From Alphaproteobacteria bacterium (GTDB taxonomy: Bacteria > Pseudomonadota > Alphaproteobacteria > UBA8366 > GCA-2717185), in contig WLWY01000015.1 in NCBI GenBank assembly GCA_012103325.1, forward strand, positions 1 to 64,000: a DNA stretch of 64,000 nt. The letters are read 5' to 3'. This document shows, piece after piece, positions 44,501 to 52,532 of the stretch. The notes under the pieces were generated by a model that had not been told where the DNA came from, searched no databases, and saw nothing but the letters and a program-made list of their open reading frames with translations. Both the position numbers and the translations under genes were made by a program. Position 1 is the first letter of the stretch. Every line of letters starts with the position of its first letter.

Positions 44501-45463
44501 TTATTCGATTAGGCCGGCGCGGCGTGCGAGTGCGCGATAGGTCTCCGTGCGCTGCTCTAAGAAAGCTGGCAGATCGACATAGGGGATGTCCAGCGGCACG
44601 AAGCCCAGCTCCTGTTTGCGAGCGATGAATTCGGGATCCCGATTCAATTTGGCGAAGAGGTCGGATATTTCCTGGCGCACCGCTTTCTGCGTGCCGGCGG
44701 GGACGGCGATGCCGCGATAGGCTCCGTCGACCATATTCATACCGAGCTCTCGGAACGTGGGAGCATCGGGTATATTGGGATGACGCTCCTCCATGGCGAC
44801 GCCGAGTATCCTGACGTCGCCTTCGTGCTTCATCGCCACAGTCGTATAGCCCCAGGCGGCATCGACCGTACCGGCGAGGAGAGCCGCGATCGATTCGCCG
44901 GTGCCTTTAAAGGCGCGGTAGCCGCTCTCGATGCCGGCGACGTTGTCGAACCGGACCTGCGCCAAGTGATTGGCAGTGCCTTTGCCGGAGCCGGAAATGA
45001 GAATTTCTCCGGGCCTTTCCCTCGCGTCTTTTACGAGGTCGTCGAGGGTCTCATAGGGCGAGTCCTCGGCAACGATCAAGGCGTTGGGCGTATAGTGAAA
45101 TAGATACACGGCGGCGATGTCTTCGGTCTTATAACGTGCGCCGCGCGGCGGCTGGATGATGATATGTGGCAGGTTGATTCCGATGATGGTGTAGCCGTCA
45201 TCCGGCATATCGTTCATTGCCGACCATACGACGGCGCCGCCACCGCCCGGTTTATGTGAGATGACGAGATCATATCCCGTTAGTTGTTTAAAAACGGGCC
45301 GTTGCAGACGGGCCGTAATACCGGACTCGCCGCCGTAGCCGAACGGAATGATGTAGTCGACCGGCTTCTTCGGCCACCCTTCCGCCTTGATGGGCGCGGC
45401 GGAAAGGGTGGCGAAGAGGATCGCTATAAACCCAATGACGGTATGGGCTGCTTTGAGGTTCGT
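44501..45463 (-). CDS. TctC/TTT-family periplasmic binding protein with non-canonical start
   Basis: A binding protein of the tripartite tricarboxylate transporter family (SlcH-like by context), about 320 residues. Reading upstream of the first ATG (45217), the frame stays open and encodes a signal peptide (VIGFIAILFATLSAAPIKAE), then WPKKPVDYIIPFGYGGESG and HKPGGGGAVVWSAMNDMPDDG, the family N-terminus. No ATG, GTG or TTG lies in that stretch; an ACG at 45463, eight bases after GGAG, stands where ATG is expected. Later motifs are SGSGKGTANHLAQV and GYRAFKGTGESIAALLAGTV. The TctA/TctB membrane partners are not in this operon. Probable ligand sulfolactate. Confidence 0.78.
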   Translation of the reverse strand, partial: TNLKAAHTVIGFIAILFATLSAAPIKAEGWPKKPVDYIIPFGYGGESGITARLQRPVFKQLTGYDLVISHKPGGGGAVVWSAMNDMPDDGYTIIGINLPHIIIQPPRGARYKTEDIAAVYLFHYTPNALIVAEDSPYETLDDLVKDARERPGEILISGSGKGTANHLAQVRFDNVAGIESGYRAFKGTGESIAALLAGTVDAAWGYTTVAMKHEGDVRILGVAMEERHPNIPDAPTFRELGMNMVDGAYRGIAVPAGTQKAVRQEISDLFAKLNRDPEFIARKQELGFVPLDIPYVDLPAFLEQRTETYRALARRAGLIE

Positions 45464-45502
45464 CTCTCTTACTCCAATTAGAGAGAGCCCTCAGAACGCG
45501 GG

Positions 45503-46675
45503 TTACGCGCTCCGATAAAGCTTCGTCATGACGAATTCACGATGGCCCAGCGCTTCCGCCGCGGTCAAGCGGCCGTTGCAAGTGCGCACCGTGATGTCGA
45601 TCAGCCGGTCGCCGGCTTCGTCGAAATTCATTTCGCGACGTAGGATGCCGGACACGTCGAGATCGACATGCTCGCCCATTTCGCGGGCTGTTCGCGGATT
45701 GGCGGTCAGTTTGATAACCGGCTCGATGGGATTGCCGATCACGTTGCCTTGCCCCGTCGGGAACAGGTGAACGGCAAAACCCGCTGCTGCCTGCAGGGTG
45801 ACGCATTCCGCAGCCGCCGAGGACGTATCCATGAAGTACAGGCCAGCACCCTTGCTCGGTGCCTCGGCCGGTTCCAGCACATCGATATAGCTGGTTTTCT
45901 TGCCGATCTTTTCGAGGTTGCCAAACGCCTTCTCTTCGATCGTCGTCAAGCCGCCTTCGATATTACCTGCGGTCGGCTGGCTCTCCGAAAGGTCGGACGT
46001 TTTATGCGGCTCGATCACCTCGTCCATATAGGCCTGCCAGGTGTTGAAGAATTTCTGTCCGATTTCCGGTGTCGATCCACGCTGCTGACAAACGGTTTCC
46101 GCGCCGGTGATTTCCGACGTTTCGCCGAAGCAACTGGTAACACCCAGCGGGTCCATCTTGTCGATGAAGTTGCCGACGGTCGGGTTCGAGCCGAGTCCGG
46201 ACGTCGTGTCCGACTCGCCGCATTTGACGGAGACCCACAGATCTTCGATGGGGCACTCTTCGCGCTGCTTTTCGCTCGCGTCCTGAGAGAGTTCCTGAGC
46301 GCGGCGGCTGGCTTCCATGACGACCTTGTGCTCGCCATTACGTTCCAGCCAAAAGCCCTCGACCGGTTTGCCGGTCTTGGCGATGCCATCGACGATACGG
46401 TTGGTCCAGGACGGTTCGATACCGACGACGATGACGGCGGCAACGTTCGGGTTGCAGCCGGTGCCGATCAACGTGCGAAAGTGCAGATCCAGATCCGCGC
46501 CGAACTGCAGGCGGCCATAATGGTGCGGCAGGGCAATCGTGCCTTTGACATTGTTGGCGATTTTCTCGCAGGCCGCGTTGGACAGATCGTCCAGCGGCAG
46601 AATGACGACATGATTGCGAATGCCGACCCGGCCATTTTCGCGGCGGAAGCCGGTGAAAGATTTAGGAGTAGCCAT
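45503..46675 (-). CDS. suyB: (R)-sulfolactate sulfo-lyase large subunit
   Basis: A 390-residue protein of the UxaA/altronate dehydratase large-domain family: FRRENGRVGIRNHVVILPLD, HHYGRLQFGADLDLHFRTLI, IGTGCNPNVAAVIVVGIEPS, VKCGESDTTSGLGSNPTVGN, and CFGETSEITGAE. The cysteines of these motifs hold the metal or cluster of the family. With SuyA it splits (R)-sulfolactate to pyruvate and sulfite. Start ATG 46675 leaves the preceding suyA stop 5 bases upstream; GTG 46687 is possible. Distinguished from altronate or galactarate dehydratase by the SuyA partner and neighbours. Confidence 0.83.
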   Translation of the reverse strand: MATPKSFTGFRRENGRVGIRNHVVILPLDDLSNAACEKIANNVKGTIALPHHYGRLQFGADLDLHFRTLIGTGCNPNVAAVIVVGIEPSWTNRIVDGIAKTGKPVEGFWLERNGEHKVVMEASRRAQELSQDASEKQREECPIEDLWVSVKCGESDTTSGLGSNPTVGNFIDKMDPLGVTSCFGETSEITGAETVCQQRGSTPEIGQKFFNTWQAYMDEVIEPHKTSDLSESQPTAGNIEGGLTTIEEKAFGNLEKIGKKTSYIDVLEPAEAPSKGAGLYFMDTSSAAAECVTLQAAAGFAVHLFPTGQGNVIGNPIEPVIKLTANPRTAREMGEHVDLDVSGILRREMNFDEAGDRLIDITVRTCNGRLTAAEALGHREFVMTKLYRSA

Positions 46676-46680
46676 CTTGC

Positions 46681-46968
46681 TTACCACTTCTTCGTCTTGA
46701 GGTTATGGGTGTGGACGTGATTCCCCTTGCCAATGGCGGAGACAGTCTTACCGATATCATGCCCGTACTTCATGATGTCGGCGCCTTCGGCAATGTCGAA
46801 CAGCGCGACCTTATGGCCGATCGGTATGGCATCCAACGCCGTAATCGTGATTGTCTCGTCGGTTTCCATGACCCAGCCGGTCATTTCCGTGTTGGCTTCG
46901 ACCGTTTCAACCACGACGACGCCGACTGAATCGGTGTTGTCATGTACAACAAAATGGGGCGCGCTCAT
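46681..46968 (-). CDS. suyA: (R)-sulfolactate sulfo-lyase small subunit
   Basis: A 95-residue SAF-domain protein: PHFVVHDNTDSVGVVVVE, WVMETDETITITALDAIPIG, GHKVALFDIAEGADIMKYGH and the HVHTHNLKTKKW end. This matches SuyA, the small subunit that pairs with SuyB, more closely than the UxaA N-terminal domain of sugar-acid dehydratases. First gene of the sulfolactate operon and divergent from the GntR/UTRA regulator, with an 18-bp palindrome 89 bases upstream. AGGAGGAACG precedes the ATG. Confidence 0.85.
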   Translation of the reverse strand: MSAPHFVVHDNTDSVGVVVVETVEANTEMTGWVMETDETITITALDAIPIGHKVALFDIAEGADIMKYGHDIGKTVSAIGKGNHVHTHNLKTKKW

Positions 46969-47056
46969 CGTTCCTCCTGTGACATTCGTTTTTTAAAAAG
47001 CGGTTTATATCGATCGCACGGATTGTTGGCGGTTGGCCTGCGACCGGATTGTTGCT

Positions 47057-47074
47057 ATGTCTTATATAAGACAT
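47057..47074. promoter_or_regulatory. GntR/HutC operator (perfect palindrome)
   Basis: ATGTCTTATATAAGACAT is a perfect 18-bp palindrome between suyA and the divergent GntR/UTRA gene. HutC-type GntR proteins bind such AT-centred dyads. It overlaps the earliest in-frame ATGs of the regulator, so translation probably starts farther in. Confidence 0.72.
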
Positions 47075-47128
47075 ATGAATTGCCTTCGTGTCAACGGATC
47101 GGCTGTGAACCAAATTTCGACGAAAGAT

Positions 47129-47860
47129 ATGCGGCCTGGGAAAGCGGGAAACCCGGCCAGGCAGCCGCTTTACGCGCAAGTGAGAGCACTGATCTTGCGC
47201 CGTCTCATCGATGGTGTGTGGCGTCCCGGGACGATGCTGCCCAGTGAGATACAGCTCGGCGTCGAGTTTGGTGTCAGCCAGGGGACAGTGCGGAAGGCAC
47301 TGGACGCGCTGGCTGCCGAGAACCTGGTAGTTCGCCGCCAGGGTCGGGGTACGTTCGTGGCGGAACACGATCTCGATCGCGCCCTGTTCCATTTTTTCCA
47401 TATGGTCGGGGAAAATGCGGAGCGGCAACTTCCGGACAGTCGGGTTCTGTCGTGCCGGTACGGCAAGGCATCGGCCACAGAAGCCGCGCAGTTGGCACTC
47501 CTGAAAGGCGACCCTGTCGCGCGTATCCGGCGTGTCCGGGTTCTCGGCGGCGTTCCGGCCATCGTGGAAACCATTGTCGTTTCGGAGGCCCTGTTTCCGA
47601 ATATCGGGCGAGACGGCGACCTGCCGAACACGATTTATGAGCTCTATGAGCGGCGCTACGAGGTTACGGTGGCGCGGGCGGAAGAACGGCTGCGTGCTAA
47701 AGCGGCGGAACCCGCCATTGCGGAACTCCTCGAAATTGAACCGGGTACGCCCCTGCTGGAAATCGACCGGACGGCATTTTCGCTGGATGGCGCGCCCGTC
47801 GAATGGCGGCTGAGCCTTTGCGAGACCCGCTCACACTATTATCTAGCCGAACTGGTCTAG
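47129..47860 (+). CDS. suyR: GntR-family regulator with UTRA domain (probable SuyR)
   Basis: About 243 residues. N-terminal winged HTH: QPLYAQVRALILRRLIDGVW, RPGTMLPSEIQLGVEFGVSQ, GTVRKALDALAAENLVVRRQ, then a UTRA effector domain (ARIRRVRVLGGVPAIVETIV, EPGTPLLEIDRTAFSLDGAP). It is divergent from suyA across the palindrome at 47057 and most likely represses suyAB and downstream genes until sulfolactate or sulfopyruvate binds. In-frame starts at 47057, 47075, 47105 (GTG) and 47129 exist; the inner ones leave the operator free. Confidence 0.75.
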   Translation: MRPGKAGNPARQPLYAQVRALILRRLIDGVWRPGTMLPSEIQLGVEFGVSQGTVRKALDALAAENLVVRRQGRGTFVAEHDLDRALFHFFHMVGENAERQLPDSRVLSCRYGKASATEAAQLALLKGDPVARIRRVRVLGGVPAIVETIVVSEALFPNIGRDGDLPNTIYELYERRYEVTVARAEERLRAKAAEPAIAELLEIEPGTPLLEIDRTAFSLDGAPVEWRLSLCETRSHYYLAELV

Positions 47861-47863
47861 GCG

Positions 47864-49327
47864 TTACCTTCCGGCCGCGGCTTGCAGCGCCTGCCGGCGC
47901 AGTGCCTTGCCAGGTCGCGCGCCTGTCGGTGCGCCGTCACGCCAGACGGGCTTGCCGTTGACGAAGACAATTTCGATACCGGCCGCCGCTTCCGTCGGAT
48001 GGTTGAAGTCGGCGCGGTCGATGACCGTTTCGGCGTTGAAAACCACGATGTCCGCATAGTTGCCGACGGCGATCGAGCCGCGGTCAGTCAATCCGAACTC
48101 TGCGGCGGGCAAACCGCTCATGCGATGCACCGCGTCCTCCAGCGTAATCAGGCCAAGGTCGCGGCTGTAATGGCCTAGTACGCGCGGAAAAGTGCCCCAC
48201 AGCCGGGGGTGCGGAAATACGTCGTGCGGCAGCCCGTCGGAGGCCACCATGGCGTGCGGGTACTTCAGCACCCGCTGTACGTCTTCCTCGTCCATCGCGA
48301 AATAGATTGCGCCGGCGGGCTGCAGCGCATCGACCGCTTCTTCGAGATCGCAGCCCATCTCCGCGGCGATATCATCCAAATCCCGTCCTGCGACATCCGG
48401 GCGGGCTTCCGACCAGGTGACGATGACCCTTCGGGATTCGCCTAGTCGGCTCTTGCTCAGGACCGTTGAAGACGCATGGTAGGGATAAACGTCAAGGGTG
48501 ACGTCCTGTTCCGTCCGGACACGGTCGATGAGCGCCAGAGACTCTTTCGTCTTGCCAAAGTTCGACGCACCCGCCGATTTGTGATGGGACAGAACGACCT
48601 TCGCACCCGAGGCGCGGCCGATCTCGAAGGCTTCCTCCAACGACTCTTGAAGATGTTCGCCTTCGTCGCGCAAATGCGTCGTATAAAGTGCGCCGGCCGG
48701 GCCGAGGAGTTCGGCAAGCCGGATCACCTCGTCCGTTGGCGCGGCGTTGGCGGGCGGATAGAACAGGCCCGTCGACATGCCGATTGCGCCGGCGTCGAGT
48801 GCTTCCGCCAACTCGGTCCGCATCGCGGCGATTTCATCGTCGGTCGCGCCACGACCCAATTCATCCATTGCTCCCACGCGCAATGTTGTATGACCGCAAA
48901 GCAGCGCCGCGTTCAATGCCGGAGGCGTCTCGTCCAGGGCCGCAAACAGGTCGGCCATTTTGGGAAAGCGGTATCCATCGCCTAGCAGGTCCAAAGGCGG
49001 CGGCGGTCTGTCGCCGGTGAAGCTCAGCGGCGCGAGGCTGATCCCGCAATTGCCGGCGACGACGGTGGCCACGCCCTGACTGGCCTTGTAGGCCATGTCC
49101 GGTTTTGACAGCAGTGCATGATCGTCGTGCGTGTGCACGTCGATGAAGCCTGGCGCGACGATGTTGCCGGCGGCATCGATGCGGTCCGAGGCCGTGTGAC
49201 TGCTCAGGTCACCGATGGCGTCGATTCGGTCTCCAGTGATGCCGACGTCCGCCGTTATACGGTCCGCGCCGGTCCCGTCGATGAGAACGCCGTTGTGAAT
49301 GATTAAATCGTGTGCTGTATCCGGCAT
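47864..49327 (-). CDS. N-acyl-D-amino-acid deacylase family amidohydrolase
   Basis: A 487-residue amidohydrolase with a beta-sandwich of both ends (DLIIHNGVLIDGTGADRITA at the start, GNYADIVVFNAETVIDRADF near the end) around a TIM barrel: FIDVHTHDDHALL with two metal His, TTVVAGNCGISLAPL, YTTHLRDEGEHL, KVVLSHHKSAG. This matches D-aminoacylase, removing acyl groups from N-acyl-D-amino acids or processing related cyclic amides. ATG 49327 is preferred; an AAGGAG lies 13 bases ahead. Convergent with the GntR gene, 3 bases apart. Substrate unknown. Confidence 0.82.
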   Translation of the reverse strand: MPDTAHDLIIHNGVLIDGTGADRITADVGITGDRIDAIGDLSSHTASDRIDAAGNIVAPGFIDVHTHDDHALLSKPDMAYKASQGVATVVAGNCGISLAPLSFTGDRPPPPLDLLGDGYRFPKMADLFAALDETPPALNAALLCGHTTLRVGAMDELGRGATDDEIAAMRTELAEALDAGAIGMSTGLFYPPANAAPTDEVIRLAELLGPAGALYTTHLRDEGEHLQESLEEAFEIGRASGAKVVLSHHKSAGASNFGKTKESLALIDRVRTEQDVTLDVYPYHASSTVLSKSRLGESRRVIVTWSEARPDVAGRDLDDIAAEMGCDLEEAVDALQPAGAIYFAMDEEDVQRVLKYPHAMVASDGLPHDVFPHPRLWGTFPRVLGHYSRDLGLITLEDAVHRMSGLPAAEFGLTDRGSIAVGNYADIVVFNAETVIDRADFNHPTEAAAGIEIVFVNGKPVWRDGAPTGARPGKALRRQALQAAAGR

Positions 49328-49453
49328 GACGGACCCTATTCTCCTTGAGACATTGCGCCCTCGGGATACCATATTAGCGTACCGATTCCATCGCTAATCC
49401 GGATCGCATTCCACAGCGAATCCCCTTATGGTCCTCATCGAAGACGAGGCTGC

Positions 49454-51253
49454 ATGAATGGTTTCGGGGGACAGATGGCAGTTGAGGACGGACCGGATAC
49501 GGTGCGCGCACCGAAGATGGAGGCGATAACGGTGGCGCGGGCGCACGGTTGGTTTTGGCGCACACTTCTTGCATCCTGGGGCATCTATCTGGAAGTCGTT
49601 GTCGTTGCGGTCCTGGTGAATGTGCTCGCGCTTGCCGGTCCGCTGTTTGCGATGATCGTCATCGATCGCCTTGTTCCGAATTTTGCGGAGCAAACACTCT
49701 GGTGGCTCGCAATTGGGGTCGCCACAGCCTTCGGCTTTGGCTTTGCGCTCAATATGTTGCGTAGCATTTTCGTCGATGGTGCCGGCAGCGCCGCAAGCGA
49801 GCATATTGGCGAGCGACTGTTTCAGCGCATCCTTACCGCCCGGTTCGCGCACCGCCCCAACGCGGAAGCGGTTCTCGCCGGTATGGCGACTGATTTGGAC
49901 GATGTGCGCGAAATGTTGAGCGCGGCGCCAGTTCTCGCTCTGATCGATTTGCCCTTCGTGATCCTGTTCATTGCCGTCATCTATGCGCTTGGCGGGCCGG
50001 TTGCGTTCCTGCCACTGGCTGCTGCCGCGGTTATCGTTTTTTTCAGCTTGATTCTGCAGTTGTTTTTGATGGCGCCGTCGTCGCGTATTCACGAGAGTAC
50101 GCGTAGCCGTCTCGGTCTGGCCATGGAAACGGCGACGAGTCTCGAGACCATCAAAAGTGTGGGGCTGGAACGCCACATGCTTGACCGCTGGCAAGATTGT
50201 TTGCGCGAGGTGATGAGTGCTTCCCGGCTTACCAAGGGGTTGGCGGCCGGTTTTTCGAACGTTTCCGGGACCGTGACCGCTTTCGCGACCTTCGGTGTCA
50301 TCGGAGTCGGCGTTTATTCGGTTACCGAGGGGTCGCTGACGCTCGGCGGCCTGATCGCGATGTCGATGCTGGCGGCGAGCGCGATGGCGCCGCTGGACCG
50401 GGTCCTGGCGGCGCTGGTCGTATTTCATCGCGCCGGCGCCGCTATCAATTCGATCGATACTCTCATGCATATCCCGGCGGAACGGCCGGCGGGCCAAATT
50501 TTCGCCGGACCCAAACGAATCAACGGCGGCGTCGCTTTCCAGCAAGTGTCGTTTCGCTATCCAGGCCAGGAGTCGCCTGCGCTTGAAAACGTTTCGTTCC
50601 GTATCGAACCGGGCGAGAAGGTCGGGTTGATCGGGCGAATTGGCTCCGGGAAAAGCACCGTCGCGCGCCTGCTCCTGAGTCTGTACGAGGCGGAGAACGG
50701 TGTCGTTGCGATGGCCGACACGGATATCCAATCCATCGATCCTTCCACGCTGCGAGCCGCAATCGGCAGCGTTCCGCAGGATATTCATCTTTTCGAGGGG
50801 TCGGTGAAGGACAACATCGCGGTCGGCATGACGGGATACGATGACGATGCGATTCGACGGGCCGCACAGATTGCCGGTGTCGATGAATTTACGAGTCGAC
50901 ATTCGCTCGGCTACGATATGCCGGTCGGTGAGCGCGGACATGCGATCTCCGGCGGTCAGCGGCAGGCAATTGCGATGGCACGGGCGTTGCTGTGTGACCC
51001 AGCCCTTCTGCTGCTCGACGAGCCGACCAGCGCCCTTGACAACACGTCGGAAGGCCGGTTTCGGGCAAGGCTGGCAAGTGCGATTTCGGACAAGACTCTT
51101 CTGCTGATAACGAACCGCGCATCGATGCTGGAATTGGTCGACCGGTTGATCGTCATCGATGGCGGCAAAATCATCGCGGACGGCGCGAAGCAGGAGGTTC
51201 TCGATGCGCTTCAGGGTGGCCATATCAAGCCTACATCGGGGGCTGAACTATGA
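49454..51253 (+). CDS. type I secretion ABC transporter (permease-ATPase) with altered H-loop
   Basis: A 599-residue fused exporter of the LapB/HlyB type without the N-terminal peptidase-like domain. Membrane helices span about 35-330; Walker A is GRIGSGKST (about 394-402), Q-loop VPQDIHLFEGSVKDN, signature ISGGQRQAIAMARAL, Walker B LLLLDEPTSALDN. The H-loop, normally THR, reads TNR with Asn at about 554, so the residue that senses the ATP gamma-phosphate is missing. The last 4 bases overlap the HlyD gene (ATGA). No TolC-like protein or RTX substrate gene is present in the window. Confidence 0.86.
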   Translation: MNGFGGQMAVEDGPDTVRAPKMEAITVARAHGWFWRTLLASWGIYLEVVVVAVLVNVLALAGPLFAMIVIDRLVPNFAEQTLWWLAIGVATAFGFGFALNMLRSIFVDGAGSAASEHIGERLFQRILTARFAHRPNAEAVLAGMATDLDDVREMLSAAPVLALIDLPFVILFIAVIYALGGPVAFLPLAAAAVIVFFSLILQLFLMAPSSRIHESTRSRLGLAMETATSLETIKSVGLERHMLDRWQDCLREVMSASRLTKGLAAGFSNVSGTVTAFATFGVIGVGVYSVTEGSLTLGGLIAMSMLAASAMAPLDRVLAALVVFHRAGAAINSIDTLMHIPAERPAGQIFAGPKRINGGVAFQQVSFRYPGQESPALENVSFRIEPGEKVGLIGRIGSGKSTVARLLLSLYEAENGVVAMADTDIQSIDPSTLRAAIGSVPQDIHLFEGSVKDNIAVGMTGYDDDAIRRAAQIAGVDEFTSRHSLGYDMPVGERGHAISGGQRQAIAMARALLCDPALLLLDEPTSALDNTSEGRFRARLASAISDKTLLLITNRASMLELVDRLIVIDGGKIIADGAKQEVLDALQGGHIKPTSGAEL

Positions 51254-52500
51254 CGACCGCATCGACCGGCACGAGGCGTCGCGCATCCGTTGGCTCCTTC
51301 GCGCAGTTATTGCTGCTGGCCGTGATAGCTGGGGCCGGGGCCCTGATGTATCTGGCCAAGGATTTCACGCTTGCCTCCGCCATGCGCGGTACGGGCACTG
51401 TTGCCCCATTCGGCAAACCGCGGCTGATGCTTAGTCCCGTTGCCGGCACGGTGAGCACACAGGCACTACAAAACGGACCGGTTGTCGACCAAGGCCAGCT
51501 ATTGTTTCGGATCGAAACCGCGGAAGAAACAGCCGATGCAGATGCGTTAAGATCGAAAGATCGGGCGGTGCGCGCAATGATCGACCGTCTTGAAGCGGTG
51601 GTCGGAGGCGCGGAAGATATCGTGTTCTCCGATGACCTGGTCGGGACAGCGGCGGCGGCGCAGGAGCAAGAGACATTCGACGAGCAGAAGGTATCACTAG
51701 TCCAGCAGCTCCAGGTGTTTCGGGATACAGCGGCGAAAAACCGGCTGGAGATCACGGAGCAAAAGGCGGCCGCGGTGCGCTTCAAACAAGCGCGCGATCT
51801 GGCAAAGCAGGAACTGGACGTTATCGCGCCGCTGGTGTCCCGCGGCGTTGCGCCAAAGCTTGAATCCCTCCGCCTTCAGCAGAAAGTGCAGGAGCTTGAA
51901 GCGAAACGGGAAAGCGCCACGCTCACGATCCCAAGGCTCGAAGCGTCTTTGCAGGAATCCGAGCGGCGATTGAAAGAAACTGTGACGGCGTTCCGTGCCG
52001 ACGCCCGGAAGGATCTGAGCGAAAAGAACGCGGAACTGGCGGCGGTTCAACAGGCCTTGGCGGACAGTACGGGACGTGTGGTGACGACGGAGGTTCGTGC
52101 GCCAATGCGGGGGACCGTCGGGCGCGCAGCAGCGGGAGATGTTCGCGCCGGGCAGGTCCTGGCCGAAATCGCACCGCTCATGGAGGCCTTGTTCGTCGAT
52201 GTAAAATTGCCGGCATCGGAAAGTGCCACGTTGCGTCCGAACGAGCGTGCAATTGTGAACGTCGGTTCTGCCAATATTCCGAGTGTATTGGTTGATGTCG
52301 GCCGGAACACCAATGTAGACCCGCAGGGGCAGCGCTTTCGGCAGGTGTCGTTGCGGATCAATGCCGATACGGCTGGTTTCGAGCAATTGACAACGGCGGG
52401 CCTTGAGGTTGGCGTAATCGTTGAAACCCGATTGCCGGTCCTGGACTATATTCTGGATGCGATTGCCGTAGCCCGCGGCGGCGCGTTACCTTGGGACTGA
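51250..52500 (+). CDS. HlyD-family periplasmic adaptor
   Basis: A 416-residue membrane fusion protein. One N-terminal helix (SFAQLLLLAVIAGAGALMYL), a lipoyl-like half-motif (GKPRLMLSPVAGTVSTQALQ and TEVRAPMRGTVGRAAAGDVR), a long coiled coil of about 150 residues rich in Glu, Gln, Lys and Arg between them, and a C-terminal beta-barrel. It bridges the inner-membrane ABC protein to an outer-membrane channel. Translationally coupled to the ABC gene. Shorter end than HlyD itself. Cargo unknown. Confidence 0.84.
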   Translation: MTTASTGTRRRASVGSFAQLLLLAVIAGAGALMYLAKDFTLASAMRGTGTVAPFGKPRLMLSPVAGTVSTQALQNGPVVDQGQLLFRIETAEETADADALRSKDRAVRAMIDRLEAVVGGAEDIVFSDDLVGTAAAAQEQETFDEQKVSLVQQLQVFRDTAAKNRLEITEQKAAAVRFKQARDLAKQELDVIAPLVSRGVAPKLESLRLQQKVQELEAKRESATLTIPRLEASLQESERRLKETVTAFRADARKDLSEKNAELAAVQQALADSTGRVVTTEVRAPMRGTVGRAAAGDVRAGQVLAEIAPLMEALFVDVKLPASESATLRPNERAIVNVGSANIPSVLVDVGRNTNVDPQGQRFRQVSLRINADTAGFEQLTTAGLEVGVIVETRLPVLDYILDAIAVARGGALPWD

Positions 52501-52532
52501 CCGGCACGGTTTTAAATGAGGATTAACGAGAA

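Noticed and set aside
44501..45217. A 238-residue truncated TctC protein starting at ATG 45217
   Set aside because: The upstream open frame encodes the missing signal peptide and family N-terminus, so the protein is full length with an unusual start.
49394..51223. 609-codon minus-strand open frame opposite the secretion ABC gene
   Set aside because: No domain or signal pattern; the plus strand encodes a full ABC exporter with Walker and signature motifs.
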